From the NCBI RefSeq assembly GCF_000956535.1, contig NZ_JYIY01000059.1, forward strand, positions 1-39,889: a stretch of 39,889 nt of DNA. The letters run 5' to 3'. Shown here piece after piece: positions 1 through 6,840 of this stretch. This DNA comes from Microbacterium ginsengisoli (GTDB lineage: Bacteria; Actinomycetota; Actinomycetes; Actinomycetales; Microbacteriaceae). The first letter of the stretch is position 1. Every line of letters begins with the position of its first letter. Position numbers and translations under genes: made by a program. The notes beneath the pieces are model-generated. The model was not told where the DNA came from and did not search any database. It worked only from the letters and a program-made list of their open reading frames with translations.

Positions 1-78
1 CTCAAGATCAACCAGCTCGACACCATCACCGACGACGTCATCGAAGCCGCCGCCAGCATCCTCGTCATCGGCAATTAG
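1..78 (+). CDS. C-terminal end of an unidentified protein (5' truncated by window edge)
   Basis: Frame 1 is open from the first base and stops at TAG 76-78, giving 25 residues that end in SILVIGN. The codons are strongly G/C-ending (ATC, CTC, GAC, GCC), as in real genes here, and the stop is followed by inverted repeats that could terminate transcription. The fragment is too short to assign a family. It is the only rightward coding sequence seen in the left element, facing the leftward block at 541-3587. Confidence 0.55.
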   Translation, partial: LKINQLDTITDDVIEAAASILVIGN

Positions 79-126
79 CGACACAAAGCGATCACAGAAC
101 ACCGCCAAAGAGCGGCAAACTCCACA

Positions 127-178
127 ACCCCCGCCCGCTAAACGGTCCGACTTCACTCTGAGATGAGAGGGCGGGGGT
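127..178. repeat. Inverted repeat, 10-bp arms
   Basis: ACCCCCGCCC at 127-136 is the exact reverse complement of GGGCGGGGGT at 169-178, with a 32-nt spacer. The long loop makes it a weak terminator. It may simply stop transcripts of the partial upstream gene. Confidence 0.45.
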
Positions 179-192
179 GGGGGTCCGGAGGT

Positions 193-232
193 GCCCCGGC
201 AGTCCGAGTGTCGAGCTGCGGACTGCCGGGGC
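193..232. terminator. Perfect 14-bp hairpin, probable bidirectional terminator
   Basis: GCCCCGGCAGTCCG (193-206) is perfectly complementary to CGGACTGCCGGGGC (219-232) around a 12-nt loop. There is no U-run, which is usual for high-GC actinobacteria. It lies between convergent gene blocks. A terminator is the simplest reading; a structured DNA site such as a nick or origin element is not excluded. Confidence 0.5.
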
Positions 233-540
233 GTGCCGTTCGTCACCCGTTAGATGCCCAGGGCTCACCCTGCCGCGCCCTAACGCTCCGGGTGTCCATG
301 CGAGTGCTCGACATGACGAACTGCGCCGGGTGCAACTGAACACCCGGAGTCGTGAGGAGGGGCCGCGCTGGGGAACCTTGCCCGAGCCCAGCGCGGCCCC
401 ATTGCTGGAGCGCCGTAACAGAGGGAGAACGGCGCCAGCGGGTGCCAGGTGGTCCCGGAGGTTTCGCGCCCTCCGGGCCTGGCGGGTCCGGCAGCGTCGC
501 CCTCTGGTGTAGCGAGCCGCCGGGGGTCTCTATGGAGTTG

Positions 541-810
541 TCAGGGGGTGGGAGCTGACGCCTGCTGGCGTGGCCCCGCTCCGAAGTAGTGGGACGCCAG
601 CACTCCGCGCACCCGGTCAGGGATCGAGATTTCGCCCCGCTCTCCGAGGCAATGCACCCGAGCCGCGAACAGCACGTAAACGAGCCCAGATGGCCCAGGG
701 GCGACCCCGGCGCCCTTCGGCACGTAGTAGGTCGTTCCGCCCACCTGAACGGCCTGCGGGCCGATCGGGATCGTTACGGCATCGAGGAGGCGGGGGTGCT
801 GGCCGGTCAC
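541..810 (-). CDS. Hypothetical protein, last gene of left-element operon
   Basis: This 89-aa product has no recognised family. The start ATG overlaps the stop of the upstream gene in an ATGA (807-810), so it is translationally coupled and closes the leftward block. The N-terminal half contains small beta-prone stretches (TIPIGPQAVQVGGTTYYVP). No membrane segment or signal peptide is seen. Its position in a run of small, tightly packed, unfamiliar genes suggests a phage or phage-satellite gene, but that is context only. Confidence 0.6.
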   Translation of the reverse strand: MTGQHPRLLDAVTIPIGPQAVQVGGTTYYVPKGAGVAPGPSGLVYVLFAARVHCLGERGEISIPDRVRGVLASHYFGAGPRQQASAPTP

Positions 811-1199
811 GGTGCCGCCTCCAGCTCAGCGAGACGGGCGAGGATGCGCCCCAGGTCATCCAGCGACATCGCCGCGATCGCGTCGGCGGCGCCCTCCACC
901 TCGCGATAGGTCACAGCCACCACGGGCTCCGAGCTGCCCGAGATGCGAGCCTCAGCACGAGCTGAATCGAGAAACGCGCCCAGGTTCGCCGTCGAGGCGG
1001 TCGAGGTGGTCGCGATCCAGGCGCCGTCTACGTCCAGGTCGGGCTGGGGGTCGCGGTCGTCTGCGAAGGCGTCGGAGAGCTTGCGGTGCGTCCGGCGCTC
1101 CACGACGGCGGCGGGCACGTTGTGCGACTCCAGCACGGCGCTGGCCATCTCAGTGAACCGGCGATGCCGTGGCGCGTGGTGGTACAGGACGGCGGGCAT
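807..1199 (-). CDS. Hypothetical protein, left-element operon
   Basis: This 130-aa soluble protein is not recognised. The N-terminus is basic and His-rich (YHHAPRHRRF), and a central Thr/Ser/Ala stretch precedes an acidic, helical C-terminus ending LARLAELEAAP. It lies 2 nt after the 171-aa gene and overlaps the next gene by ATGA, so it is a middle member of a single operon. The small size and packed order resemble phage structural or head-tail-joining genes, but no diagnostic motif supports that. Confidence 0.6.
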   Translation of the reverse strand: MPAVLYHHAPRHRRFTEMASAVLESHNVPAAVVERRTHRKLSDAFADDRDPQPDLDVDGAWIATTSTASTANLGAFLDSARAEARISGSSEPVVAVTYREVEGAADAIAAMSLDDLGRILARLAELEAAP

Positions 1200-1201
1200 G
1201 A

Positions 1202-1717
1202 TCAGTCCGCCTTGCTCAGGATGACGCCGCGGGGCCGCTGGGAGCGCGCGTGTTCGTCGTCGGCGGCGCGGCGCTCTGCGGCCAGGTCCCGGTACTGCGT
1301 CGCCTTGGGTGCCGGGGCGCTGCCGAATCGCTGTTGGATGTCGGCGTAGCGCTGGGCGCGCTCCACGGGGTCAACGGTCGCGGCGGCAACCTGTCGGGCG
1401 GCGTCGCGGGCGATGATCCATTCCGCGGAGCCCTTCTCGCTCCAGCGCTCCAGGTCTACGGTGCCACGCGCGAACTTCTGCACGCCCCAGCGGCGGAGCT
1501 GGGCGTCAACGTCGCCCACGAGGGCCAGGAGCGCGCTCTGAGCCTCCAGGGTGGCCGGGGTCACTCGGATGACATCGCCGCGCCGGTAGACCGTGGCGCC
1601 GAAACCGGGGGTACCAAAGTTGGCAGTAGCGCCGCCGACGAGAACGGTAACCGTGTCGTCAGTGGTCCAGGGGCCGGGGGCCAGGAGGTCCATGTCGTCG
1701 TCTTCGTGGTTGCTCAT
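1202..1717 (-). CDS. Hypothetical protein, left-element operon
   Basis: This 171-aa product begins MSNHEDDDMDLLAPGPW, is acidic at the N-terminus, then has a short beta-rich part (VTVLVGGATANFG) and a charged helical C-terminal half rich in Ala, Arg, Glu and Asp. The start overlaps the stop of the 208-aa HTH gene by 4 nt (1714-1717), so the two are coupled. No domain is recognised. The order HTH protein, then this gene, then two smaller genes could be a phage packaging or morphogenesis cassette; this is inference. Confidence 0.6.
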   Translation of the reverse strand: MSNHEDDDMDLLAPGPWTTDDTVTVLVGGATANFGTPGFGATVYRRGDVIRVTPATLEAQSALLALVGDVDAQLRRWGVQKFARGTVDLERWSEKGSAEWIIARDAARQVAAATVDPVERAQRYADIQQRFGSAPAPKATQYRDLAAERRAADDEHARSQRPRGVILSKAD

Positions 1718-2340
1718 GATGCGCTCAGCTCCAGGGTTTCGCGGTCAGGGTCGCGGGCTTCGTTCGGGTCGGCACGGAAGTCCGACGCCAGGTCGAATGC
1801 GCCTACGGACTCGGCGGCGAGCGCCAGAGCTTCCTCCTGCTCGGGGTGGCGCTCCAGGTAGGCGTCCACGGCACGGGCCAGCCGTCGAGCATCACGGCGC
1901 ACAGCCTGCGCGGCGTGAATCTCGGCCTGGATGCTCTCCGCGTCGAGCCCCAGCGAGGCGAGGGCAGAGGCGGCGCGCAAGGCGTGGTCAGCGACGAGAG
2001 AGCCCCCGCGGAGGTCGCCCTTCGCGTAGAGCCCTTCGGAGGCCGTGGTGGCGCGCTGGAACATGAGCTGGAGCTGGTCAGCGAGGGCCAGGCCGTCCGC
2101 GTCGTCAATGACGATGAGTCGCACGGCATCGTGTCCGCTGCGACGGTGACGGTAGATGCTGCCCAGGGTCACCCCGTAGCGCTCGGCCAGCTCAGCAACG
2201 CGCACGCCCGCATCTAGGTCGGCGCGGAGGCTGGCGTAATCATCGTGCCCGCACACCGTGCAGACAGGTGCACCTGAGGCGCGATGCTGAATGGCCTTCA
2301 TACTTGGTGATATCGGCCCCAGCGTGTCCGATTGGCGCAA
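1714..2340 (-). CDS. HTH protein with short Cys/His motif, terminase-small-subunit-like
   Basis: Up to 208 aa. Near the N-terminus is VCTVCGHDD followed by a helix-turn-helix (RVAELAERYGVTLGSIYRHR). This Cys/His plus HTH pattern is common in phage and mobile-element DNA-binding proteins, including putative small terminase subunits. The remaining ~140 residues are acidic and helical, possibly coiled coil. The start is uncertain: the longest frame begins at TTG 2340 with no clear RBS, and ATG 2301 would give 195 aa and keeps the whole HTH. It is coupled to the next gene by an ATGA overlap. The terminase role is a guess; a DNA-binding regulator is equally possible. Confidence 0.55.
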   Translation of the reverse strand: MRQSDTLGPISPSMKAIQHRASGAPVCTVCGHDDYASLRADLDAGVRVAELAERYGVTLGSIYRHRRSGHDAVRLIVIDDADGLALADQLQLMFQRATTASEGLYAKGDLRGGSLVADHALRAASALASLGLDAESIQAEIHAAQAVRRDARRLARAVDAYLERHPEQEEALALAAESVGAFDLASDFRADPNEARDPDRETLELSAS

Positions 2341-2415
2341 ATAGCGAAGAATTCTGAGCTGCTTTTCGCGCAGGGGTAGGTCTAGACCGTCAGGTGTTGG
2401 CAGTCACAAATGAGC

Positions 2416-2436
2416 GTTAGCCGCAATGCGGCTGAC
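2416..2436 (-). terminator. Hairpin downstream of the 96-aa gene
   Basis: GTTAGCCGC and GCGGCTGAC pair around an AAT loop with one G-T wobble. The hairpin lies 18 nt beyond the stop of the leftward gene at 2455, so it is a likely terminator separating that gene from the operon at 541-2340. Confidence 0.45.
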
Positions 2437-2454
2437 TTGGCGCGTTTCCAGTGG

Positions 2455-2745
2455 TCACATGCAATCGGACACTTCGGGGATACCCAGCGCTCCGCGCACC
2501 GACTCGCGGGATTGGATCAGCTCCGCGCAGAGGGTGCCGTACGACAGCTCCACCCATCCCTCCACTTCCTGCATTGAGCTGGCCGTCAAAACGATGGAGC
2601 GCGAGGGGTCGTCGCCATTGCTCAGGAGCGCAGCGCAGACCTCCCAGTCGTACACCTCGTAACCGTCGTCGGTCTTCTCGATGCGCAGGCCCAGGAGCGC
2701 CGCGAGTTCGTTGGTCGTGGGTGCAGGGACGTAAGCCGTGTTCAT
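2455..2745 (-). CDS. Hypothetical protein with strong RBS
   Basis: This 96-aa protein (MNTAYVPAPTTNELAALLGL...) is not recognised. A GAGGAG Shine-Dalgarno sequence about 6 nt upstream of ATG 2745 fixes the start. It is acidic, with no signal peptide or membrane segment. It lies 20 nt after the 273-aa gene, probably in the same transcript, and is followed by a hairpin at 2416-2436. Small acidic proteins of this kind in integrated elements often act on host DNA metabolism, but nothing in the sequence shows this here. Confidence 0.6.
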   Translation of the reverse strand: MNTAYVPAPTTNELAALLGLRIEKTDDGYEVYDWEVCAALLSNGDDPSRSIVLTASSMQEVEGWVELSYGTLCAELIQSRESVRGALGIPEVSDCM

Positions 2746-2765
2746 GATGTTCTCCTCAGGGTGTT

Positions 2766-3587
2766 CTACGCGGAAGGGGTGGCGGACGACAAGGGCGGAG
2801 GGCTCGGGCGCTGGCGGAGAGCTGAGCGCATGCGCTTGACCATGGCGGGGGCCAGCTTCAGCTCTGCCGCCTGCTGCTCCACGGTGAGGCCCTGAAGGGT
2901 CGCCAGGGCATCGAGCTGGGCCGCGGTCCAGGTGGAGCCACGGCGCGAGCTGCGCCCGCCTGCTGCTCCACGGCGGCGCTGCTCCGCAATGTAGTCGGCG
3001 CTCCAGGTGCCCAGAGTGTAGCGAGCTGCGGCGCGGGCGACGCGGTAGACGGCTGCCTCATCGCCCAGCATGGCGTGGCGCTGGAGGCGCAGGGCGCGGG
3101 GGTCGCCCGGTTCGTCTCGGATGATGAAGTGCTCCAGCTGGGAAAACACGTAGGCCTCCAGCGCTGCCCGGAGAGTGCCCAGCTCGGGAGTGTCCGGCCC
3201 GCGATCATTCAGCACGCGCCGGGCCAGCCTCCGGAGGTGGAGACTCACCCGGTCATAGCCGGTGCGGCGTTCTTGGCGTGTGGCGACAGCCGGGCGCCGC
3301 ATGGCCTTGCGCTTGCCGCGAGGGCTGCGAGCTGCGATGAGTTCGGCGTGGAGAGCGTCTACTAGTGCTCTGCTGGATAGCAGAGGGTTATCTGAGCCGT
3401 TCCAGCTCTGGTTATCTGAGCCGGTCGGATTAGCTGCCGCGGGGTGTTCAGTCCGGTTATCTGAGCCGTTCCTGTTAGCTGCATCTTCATGAAGTGGGTT
3501 GCGTCGAGCGCGCAGGTCGGCGCGCATCTCCTCCAGAGTGAGGCGGCGCTCCGGGCGTGGGCCGGGGTCAGCAAGTACAGTGGTCAT
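2766..3587 (-). CDS. Basic HTH-containing protein with GSDN repeats
   Basis: This 273-aa basic protein has no family assignment. Its N-terminal ~65 residues contain three copies of a G-S-D-N motif in a polar linker, encoded by near-identical DNA repeats (3386-3472). The middle is rich in Arg and helical. The C-terminus (about residues 215-265) looks like a helix-turn-helix (GLTVEQQAAELKLAPAMVKR), so DNA binding is likely. It is the first gene of the leftward block and nearest to the attachment site. Candidate roles are replication initiator, element regulator or recombination directionality protein; none can be decided from motifs. Confidence 0.55.
   Translation of the reverse strand: MTTVLADPGPRPERRLTLEEMRADLRARRNPLHEDAANRNGSDNRTEHPAAANPTGSDNQSWNGSDNPLLSSRALVDALHAELIAARSPRGKRKAMRRPAVATRQERRTGYDRVSLHLRRLARRVLNDRGPDTPELGTLRAALEAYVFSQLEHFIIRDEPGDPRALRLQRHAMLGDEAAVYRVARAAARYTLGTWSADYIAEQRRRGAAGGRSSRRGSTWTAAQLDALATLQGLTVEQQAAELKLAPAMVKRMRSALRQRPSPPPLSSATPSA
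3386..3472. repeat. Three 18-bp direct repeats inside a coding region
   Basis: GGTTATCTGAGCCGTTCC occurs at 3386-3403 and 3455-3472, with a variant at 3410-3427 (the last five bases differ). Starts are 24 and 45 nt apart. They encode the GSDN motifs of the leftward 273-aa protein. The repeat may be protein-level, DNA-level (protein binding sites or iterons) or both. Confidence 0.6.
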
Positions 3588-3877
3588 CAGGAAACATCTC
3601 TGCCGCTCTCGTCTTGCAGGACGGGGGCGGCTTTCCTTTGCCTACCCTCGGCGGCGGTGTGTAGTTGTGGCGTCCGGCTGAGCGGTGCGCCTCCTGTTTG
3701 ACCTGGCGCCTACGGTACAGCGCCGCCAGCGCTGCGCAGAGGATAGGTCGGCGTGTCGTACCGGGTCCTGGGCGACCTGCCGCGTCCCCCCGGCGTCCCC
3801 CTGCGATGCAAATGCAGCCGGACGACGCAACCGTCGGGAGTTGTGCAACGCGAGAAACCGGGGGAGCCCCCGATGAG
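3588..3877. other. Element end region without a convincing gene
   Basis: No frame here has convincing start signals. Apparent leftward frames run on into the tRNA fragment and chromosome and are artefacts. Next to the tRNA fragment is a perfect hairpin, CGGGGG-AG-CCCCCG (3859-3872). This is where integrase arm sites of the left element would be expected. No integrase gene is in the part of this element that is visible. Confidence 0.45.
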
Positions 3878-3925
3878 GTCGCGTTTACACCGTGGATGTC
3901 GTCGGTTCGATCCCGGCAGGGCCCA
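3878..3925 (+). tRNA. 3' half of tRNA-Val(UAC), attachment-site remnant
   Basis: The sequence folds as the 3' half of a tRNA. The anticodon stem is 3879-3883 with 3891-3895, the loop TTTACAC has anticodon TAC at 3886-3888, and the variable region is 5 nt. The T-stem GTCGG/CCGGC encloses loop TTCGATC, followed by 3' acceptor strand AGGGCCC and discriminator A at 3925. The expected 5' acceptor (GGGCCCT) and D-arm are absent from the preceding ~30 nt. This is the usual outcome of integration into a tRNA 3' end: the element restores the tRNA at its far end and leaves the original 3' end here. The intact copy should lie left of the window. Confidence 0.7.
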
Positions 3926-3966
3926 CTTCCGGTCGCGACGTCGCCCGCCTGCCGTAGGTTGAGAGG

Positions 3967-4698
3967 GTGAAAGCCCGACCCGCCGACCAACGCGCCCTCC
4001 TCGACGTCGTCGACCTCGACATCCGCATCCGGCAGGCCGTGCACGCGCTCTCCAAGCCGGCACAGGCGCCTCGCCTCGCCGCTCTGCAGGGTGAGGTCGC
4101 CGCGGCATCCCGTGTCGTCACCGACCTGCTGGGGGCCAAAGAAGACGCCGATCTCGAAGTCGCGCGCATCGAGGCCGACGTGAAGGTCGTCTCCGAGCGC
4201 CGCGCGCGCGACGAGGCCCGTCTCGCCGCGTCAACCAACCCGAAGGACGCGCAGGCGCTCGAGAGCGAGCTCGACTCGCTCGCCCGCCGCACCCGCACGC
4301 TCGAAGACGCGGAGCTCGAGGCGATGGAGCGCGTCGAGTCCGCGACCGCGGCGGTGGCCGACGCCGAGGCGATCGTGGCGACGCTCGTCGACGAGCGGGA
4401 CACCCTCGAGGCCGCAGCGGGCGCAGAGGCGGCGGTGCAGAACCAGCGCCGGTCGACCGCCGAGCGCGACCGCGCCGGTGTGGCCGCAGGGGTGCCCGCC
4501 GACCTGCTGGCCCGGTATGACCTGCTCGCGACCCGCAATGCCGGTGCCGCTCTCCTGCGTCGCCGCACGTGCGAGGGATGCCGCATGGAGCTCTCCGGCA
4601 CCGAGCTGCAGGCCGTGCGCTCAGCCGCCGACGACGATGTGGTCGAGTGCCCGCAGTGCGGCTGCATCCTCGTACGCACGGAGGAGTCCGGGCTGTGA
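3967..4698 (+). CDS. Zinc-ribbon domain protein with long coiled coil (DUF164 type)
   Basis: This 243-aa protein starts at GTG 3967, with an AGG-containing RBS just upstream. Residues about 10-195 are almost entirely charged heptad-like helix (coiled coil). The C-terminus carries a C4 zinc ribbon: C202-x2-C205 and C228-x2-C231 (CEGC ... CPQC). This is the conserved bacterial C4-type zinc-ribbon family, often described as a nucleic-acid-binding or ribosome/translation-associated protein of unclear role. It is followed 15 nt later by the exonuclease/polymerase gene, so they are probably co-transcribed. It is the first intact chromosomal gene after the tRNA remnant. Confidence 0.85.
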   Translation: MKARPADQRALLDVVDLDIRIRQAVHALSKPAQAPRLAALQGEVAAASRVVTDLLGAKEDADLEVARIEADVKVVSERRARDEARLAASTNPKDAQALESELDSLARRTRTLEDAELEAMERVESATAAVADAEAIVATLVDERDTLEAAAGAEAAVQNQRRSTAERDRAGVAAGVPADLLARYDLLATRNAGAALLRRRTCEGCRMELSGTELQAVRSAADDDVVECPQCGCILVRTEESGL

Positions 4699-4713
4699 GC
4701 CCGACGCGGACGC

Positions 4714-6426
4714 ATGTCCGCGTCTGAGCCGTCACCGGCGTGGCGACTCGTCGGCACGGACGGGGACGGAGAGATCGCTGTCGTCGAGCTCGATGGCGCG
4801 GGCGCCGAGATCTCTCGTGCGGGCGTGACGTCCGGCGGGCTGATCGAACTGGCGCGCACTCACACCGACGACGTGCGCTGGGTGTGGAGCGACACGGCGC
4901 GCTGGTATCCGCCGCTTCTGGCCGCCGGCGCGCGCGTGCGGCGGGTGCACGATCTCCGCGCGGTACGGGCGATTCTGCGCACCGCCGAGTCGGTGCCCGA
5001 GTCCGCACGGCTGCCGACGCATGCCGCGTGGTCCGCGCCCGCGGCCTGGGAGGAGGCGCCCGACTCCCGCGAGGCGCTGTTCGAGGTCGAGACGATCGCC
5101 GCGCGCGATGCGCCGTCGGATCTCGCGAGCGGCCACCGGGAGTTCGCCGCGCAGTTGGCCGCGCTCGACGCGGCATCCGGCCGGCTGAGACTCCTCGCCG
5201 TCGCGGAATCGACGGGAGCGCTCGTCGCCGCGGAGATGCGGGCAGCCGGCCTCCCGTGGGACGTCGCCACCCACACGAGGCTGCTCGACGAGACGTTGGG
5301 CGAGCGGGTCGGGGGCAGCAGGCGCCATGTGGATGCCGCGGCCGCCGCCGTGCGAACCGCCCTCGACGATCCCGACGTCGCGCTCGATTCCCCGCCGCGC
5401 CTGCTGCGCGCCCTGCATCGGGCGGGACTCGCCGTCTCGTCGACCAGCAAATGGGAGCTGGAGGACCTCGACCATCCGGTGGTCGCCCCGCTGCTCGCGT
5501 ACAAGCGCCTGATGCGGCTGCTCACAGCGAACGGCGAGAACTGGATCGCGACGTGGGTGCGCGGCGGCCGCTTCCGGCCCGTCTACGTGCCGAGCGGCGT
5601 CGTCACGGGACGCTGGGCCTCGAGCGGCGGCGGCGCGCTTCAGATCCCGCGGTCCCTGCGCCCCGCGGTGCGCGCCGATCCCGGCTGGCTGCTCGTCAGC
5701 GCCGACGTCGCCCAGCTCGAGCCGCGGGTGCTCGCCGGAATGTCGCGCGACCGGGCGATGGCGCGTGCGGCCGCGGGCACCGACCTGTACGCCGGCATCG
5801 TGAGCACCGGAGTCGTGACCACCCGCCAAGAGGCGAAGATCGCCGTGCTCGGTGCGATGTACGGCGCAACGACCGGCGACAGCGGCCGCCTGGTGCCGCG
5901 CCTGCGCCGCGCGTTCCCCGCCGCGATGCGGCTCGTCGACGACGCCGCCGTAGCCGGCGAGGAGGGGCGTGTCGTCTCCACCTGGCTCGGCCGCACCTCG
6001 CCATCCGCCGGATCCGCGTTCACCCGCTCCCAGTTCGAGGCCTCGCTCGACGAGACCGACGCGGCCACCGAGAAGCAGGCTCGACGACGAGCCCGCGACC
6101 GCGGGCGGTTCACCCGCAACTACGTCGTGCAGGGCACCGCCGCGGAATGGGCGCTGTGCTGGCTCGCCGAGACGCGGCGGTCACTGCTCGCGCTCACGGC
6201 GCCCGGCGCGGAAGCCGCGGCATCCGGACCTGCCCAGTCGGGCGCACCGCACATCGCTTTCTTCCTGCACGACGAGATCATCGTGCACACGCCGGCCGAA
6301 CTTGCCGACCAGGTCGCCGCGATCGTGACGGATGCCGCGGCCCGCGCCGGCCGCCTTATGTTCGGCGAGTTCCCCATCGACTTCCCGCTCGACGTGCGCA
6401 TCGCCCCCGACGCGGGGAAGCCGTAA
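4714..6426 (+). CDS. Bifunctional 3'-5' exonuclease/DNA polymerase (family A)
   Basis: This 570-aa protein resembles the actinobacterial PolA-related proteins that pair a 3'-5' exonuclease-like N-terminal domain with a family A polymerase domain and lack the 5' nuclease of PolI. Polymerase motif A is DVAQLEPRV (about residue 331), an O-helix/motif B-like region lies between residues 370 and 400, YVVQGTAAEWA follows at about 470, and motif C is HDEIIVH (about 519-525). The TGRWASSGGGALQIPR segment before motif A is typical of family A enzymes. The role is presumably DNA repair or gap filling. It begins 15 nt after the zinc-ribbon gene and is followed by rnpB. Confidence 0.85.
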   Translation: MSASEPSPAWRLVGTDGDGEIAVVELDGAGAEISRAGVTSGGLIELARTHTDDVRWVWSDTARWYPPLLAAGARVRRVHDLRAVRAILRTAESVPESARLPTHAAWSAPAAWEEAPDSREALFEVETIAARDAPSDLASGHREFAAQLAALDAASGRLRLLAVAESTGALVAAEMRAAGLPWDVATHTRLLDETLGERVGGSRRHVDAAAAAVRTALDDPDVALDSPPRLLRALHRAGLAVSSTSKWELEDLDHPVVAPLLAYKRLMRLLTANGENWIATWVRGGRFRPVYVPSGVVTGRWASSGGGALQIPRSLRPAVRADPGWLLVSADVAQLEPRVLAGMSRDRAMARAAAGTDLYAGIVSTGVVTTRQEAKIAVLGAMYGATTGDSGRLVPRLRRAFPAAMRLVDDAAVAGEEGRVVSTWLGRTSPSAGSAFTRSQFEASLDETDAATEKQARRRARDRGRFTRNYVVQGTAAEWALCWLAETRRSLLALTAPGAEAAASGPAQSGAPHIAFFLHDEIIVHTPAELADQVAAIVTDAAARAGRLMFGEFPIDFPLDVRIAPDAGKP

Positions 6427-6440
6427 GAGGTCGGCGCCGG

Positions 6441-6446
6441 TAGAAT
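6441..6446 (+). promoter_or_regulatory. Candidate -10 box for rnpB
   Basis: TAGAAT lies about 10 nt before the predicted 5' end of RNase P RNA. No good -35 hexamer is visible. The spacing to the RNA start is the main support. Confidence 0.35.
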
Positions 6447-6455
6447 CCAAGACGC

Positions 6456-6813
6456 GAATGGGTCGGCCAGACGGTCGCGTCGCGGGAGACCGCGCCGAGG
6501 AACGTCCGGGCTCCGCAGGGCAGGGCGGTGGGTAACACCCACCCGGAGCAATCCGCGAGACAGTGCCACAGAGAGCAGACCGCCGGCAGCAGTCGGTAAG
6601 GGTGAAAGGGTGGTGTAAGAGACCACCGGGGGCGCGGTGACGCGCCCCGCACGGTAAACCTCGCCCGGAGCAAGGCCAGACAGGGGATGTTGACGCGGCC
6701 CGCCGAGTCCCCGGGTAGGCCGCTGGAGCGTCACGGCAACGTGACGCCGAGAGAGATGACCGTCACCGGGGTTCGCCCCGGGACAGAACCCGGCGTATCG
6801 GCCGGCCCATTCG
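6456..6813 (+). ncRNA. rnpB: RNase P RNA (type A)
   Basis: This is the catalytic RNA of ribonuclease P, which matures tRNA 5' ends. Conserved blocks are directly visible: GAGGAACGTCCGGGCTCC near the 5' end, AGACAGTGCCACAGAGA, GGTAAGGGTGAAAGGGTGG, and near the 3' end AGAACCCGGCGTATCGG. The ends pair to form P1: GAATGGGTCGGCC (from 6456) with GGCCGGCCCATTC (ending 6812) with one wobble. That sets the limits at roughly 6456-6813, about 358 nt, normal for actinobacteria. It lies between the polymerase gene and the convergent ppgK gene. Confidence 0.95.
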
Positions 6814-6828
6814 CCCGCCGATACGCCG
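6791..6828. terminator. Terminator hairpin at the rnpB / ppgK junction
   Basis: CGGCGTATCGG (6791-6801) is the exact reverse complement of CCGATACGCCG (6818-6828). It overlaps the rnpB 3' end and lies 12 nt beyond the ppgK stop codon, so it can serve both convergent transcripts. Confidence 0.6.
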
Positions 6829-6840
6829 GATCAGCGCCGA

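Larger units (their letters stand above)
79..540. other. Intergenic stretch with two inverted repeats
   Basis: No frame here has convincing codon bias or a ribosome binding site. It separates the rightward partial gene from the leftward gene block, so the two blocks converge on it. It holds a widely spaced inverted repeat at 127-178 and a perfect hairpin at 193-232. Nothing else is recognised. Confidence 0.5.

Noticed and set aside
3850..3925. A complete tRNA gene
   Set aside because: The 5' acceptor strand and D-arm complementary to the 3' half are absent, so only a 3' fragment is supported.
3568..4108. Leftward frames ending or passing through the tRNA fragment with peptides such as GPAGIEPTTSTV
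   Set aside because: This peptide type is the familiar artefact of reading tRNA T-arm sequence antisense, and the frames cross the element border.
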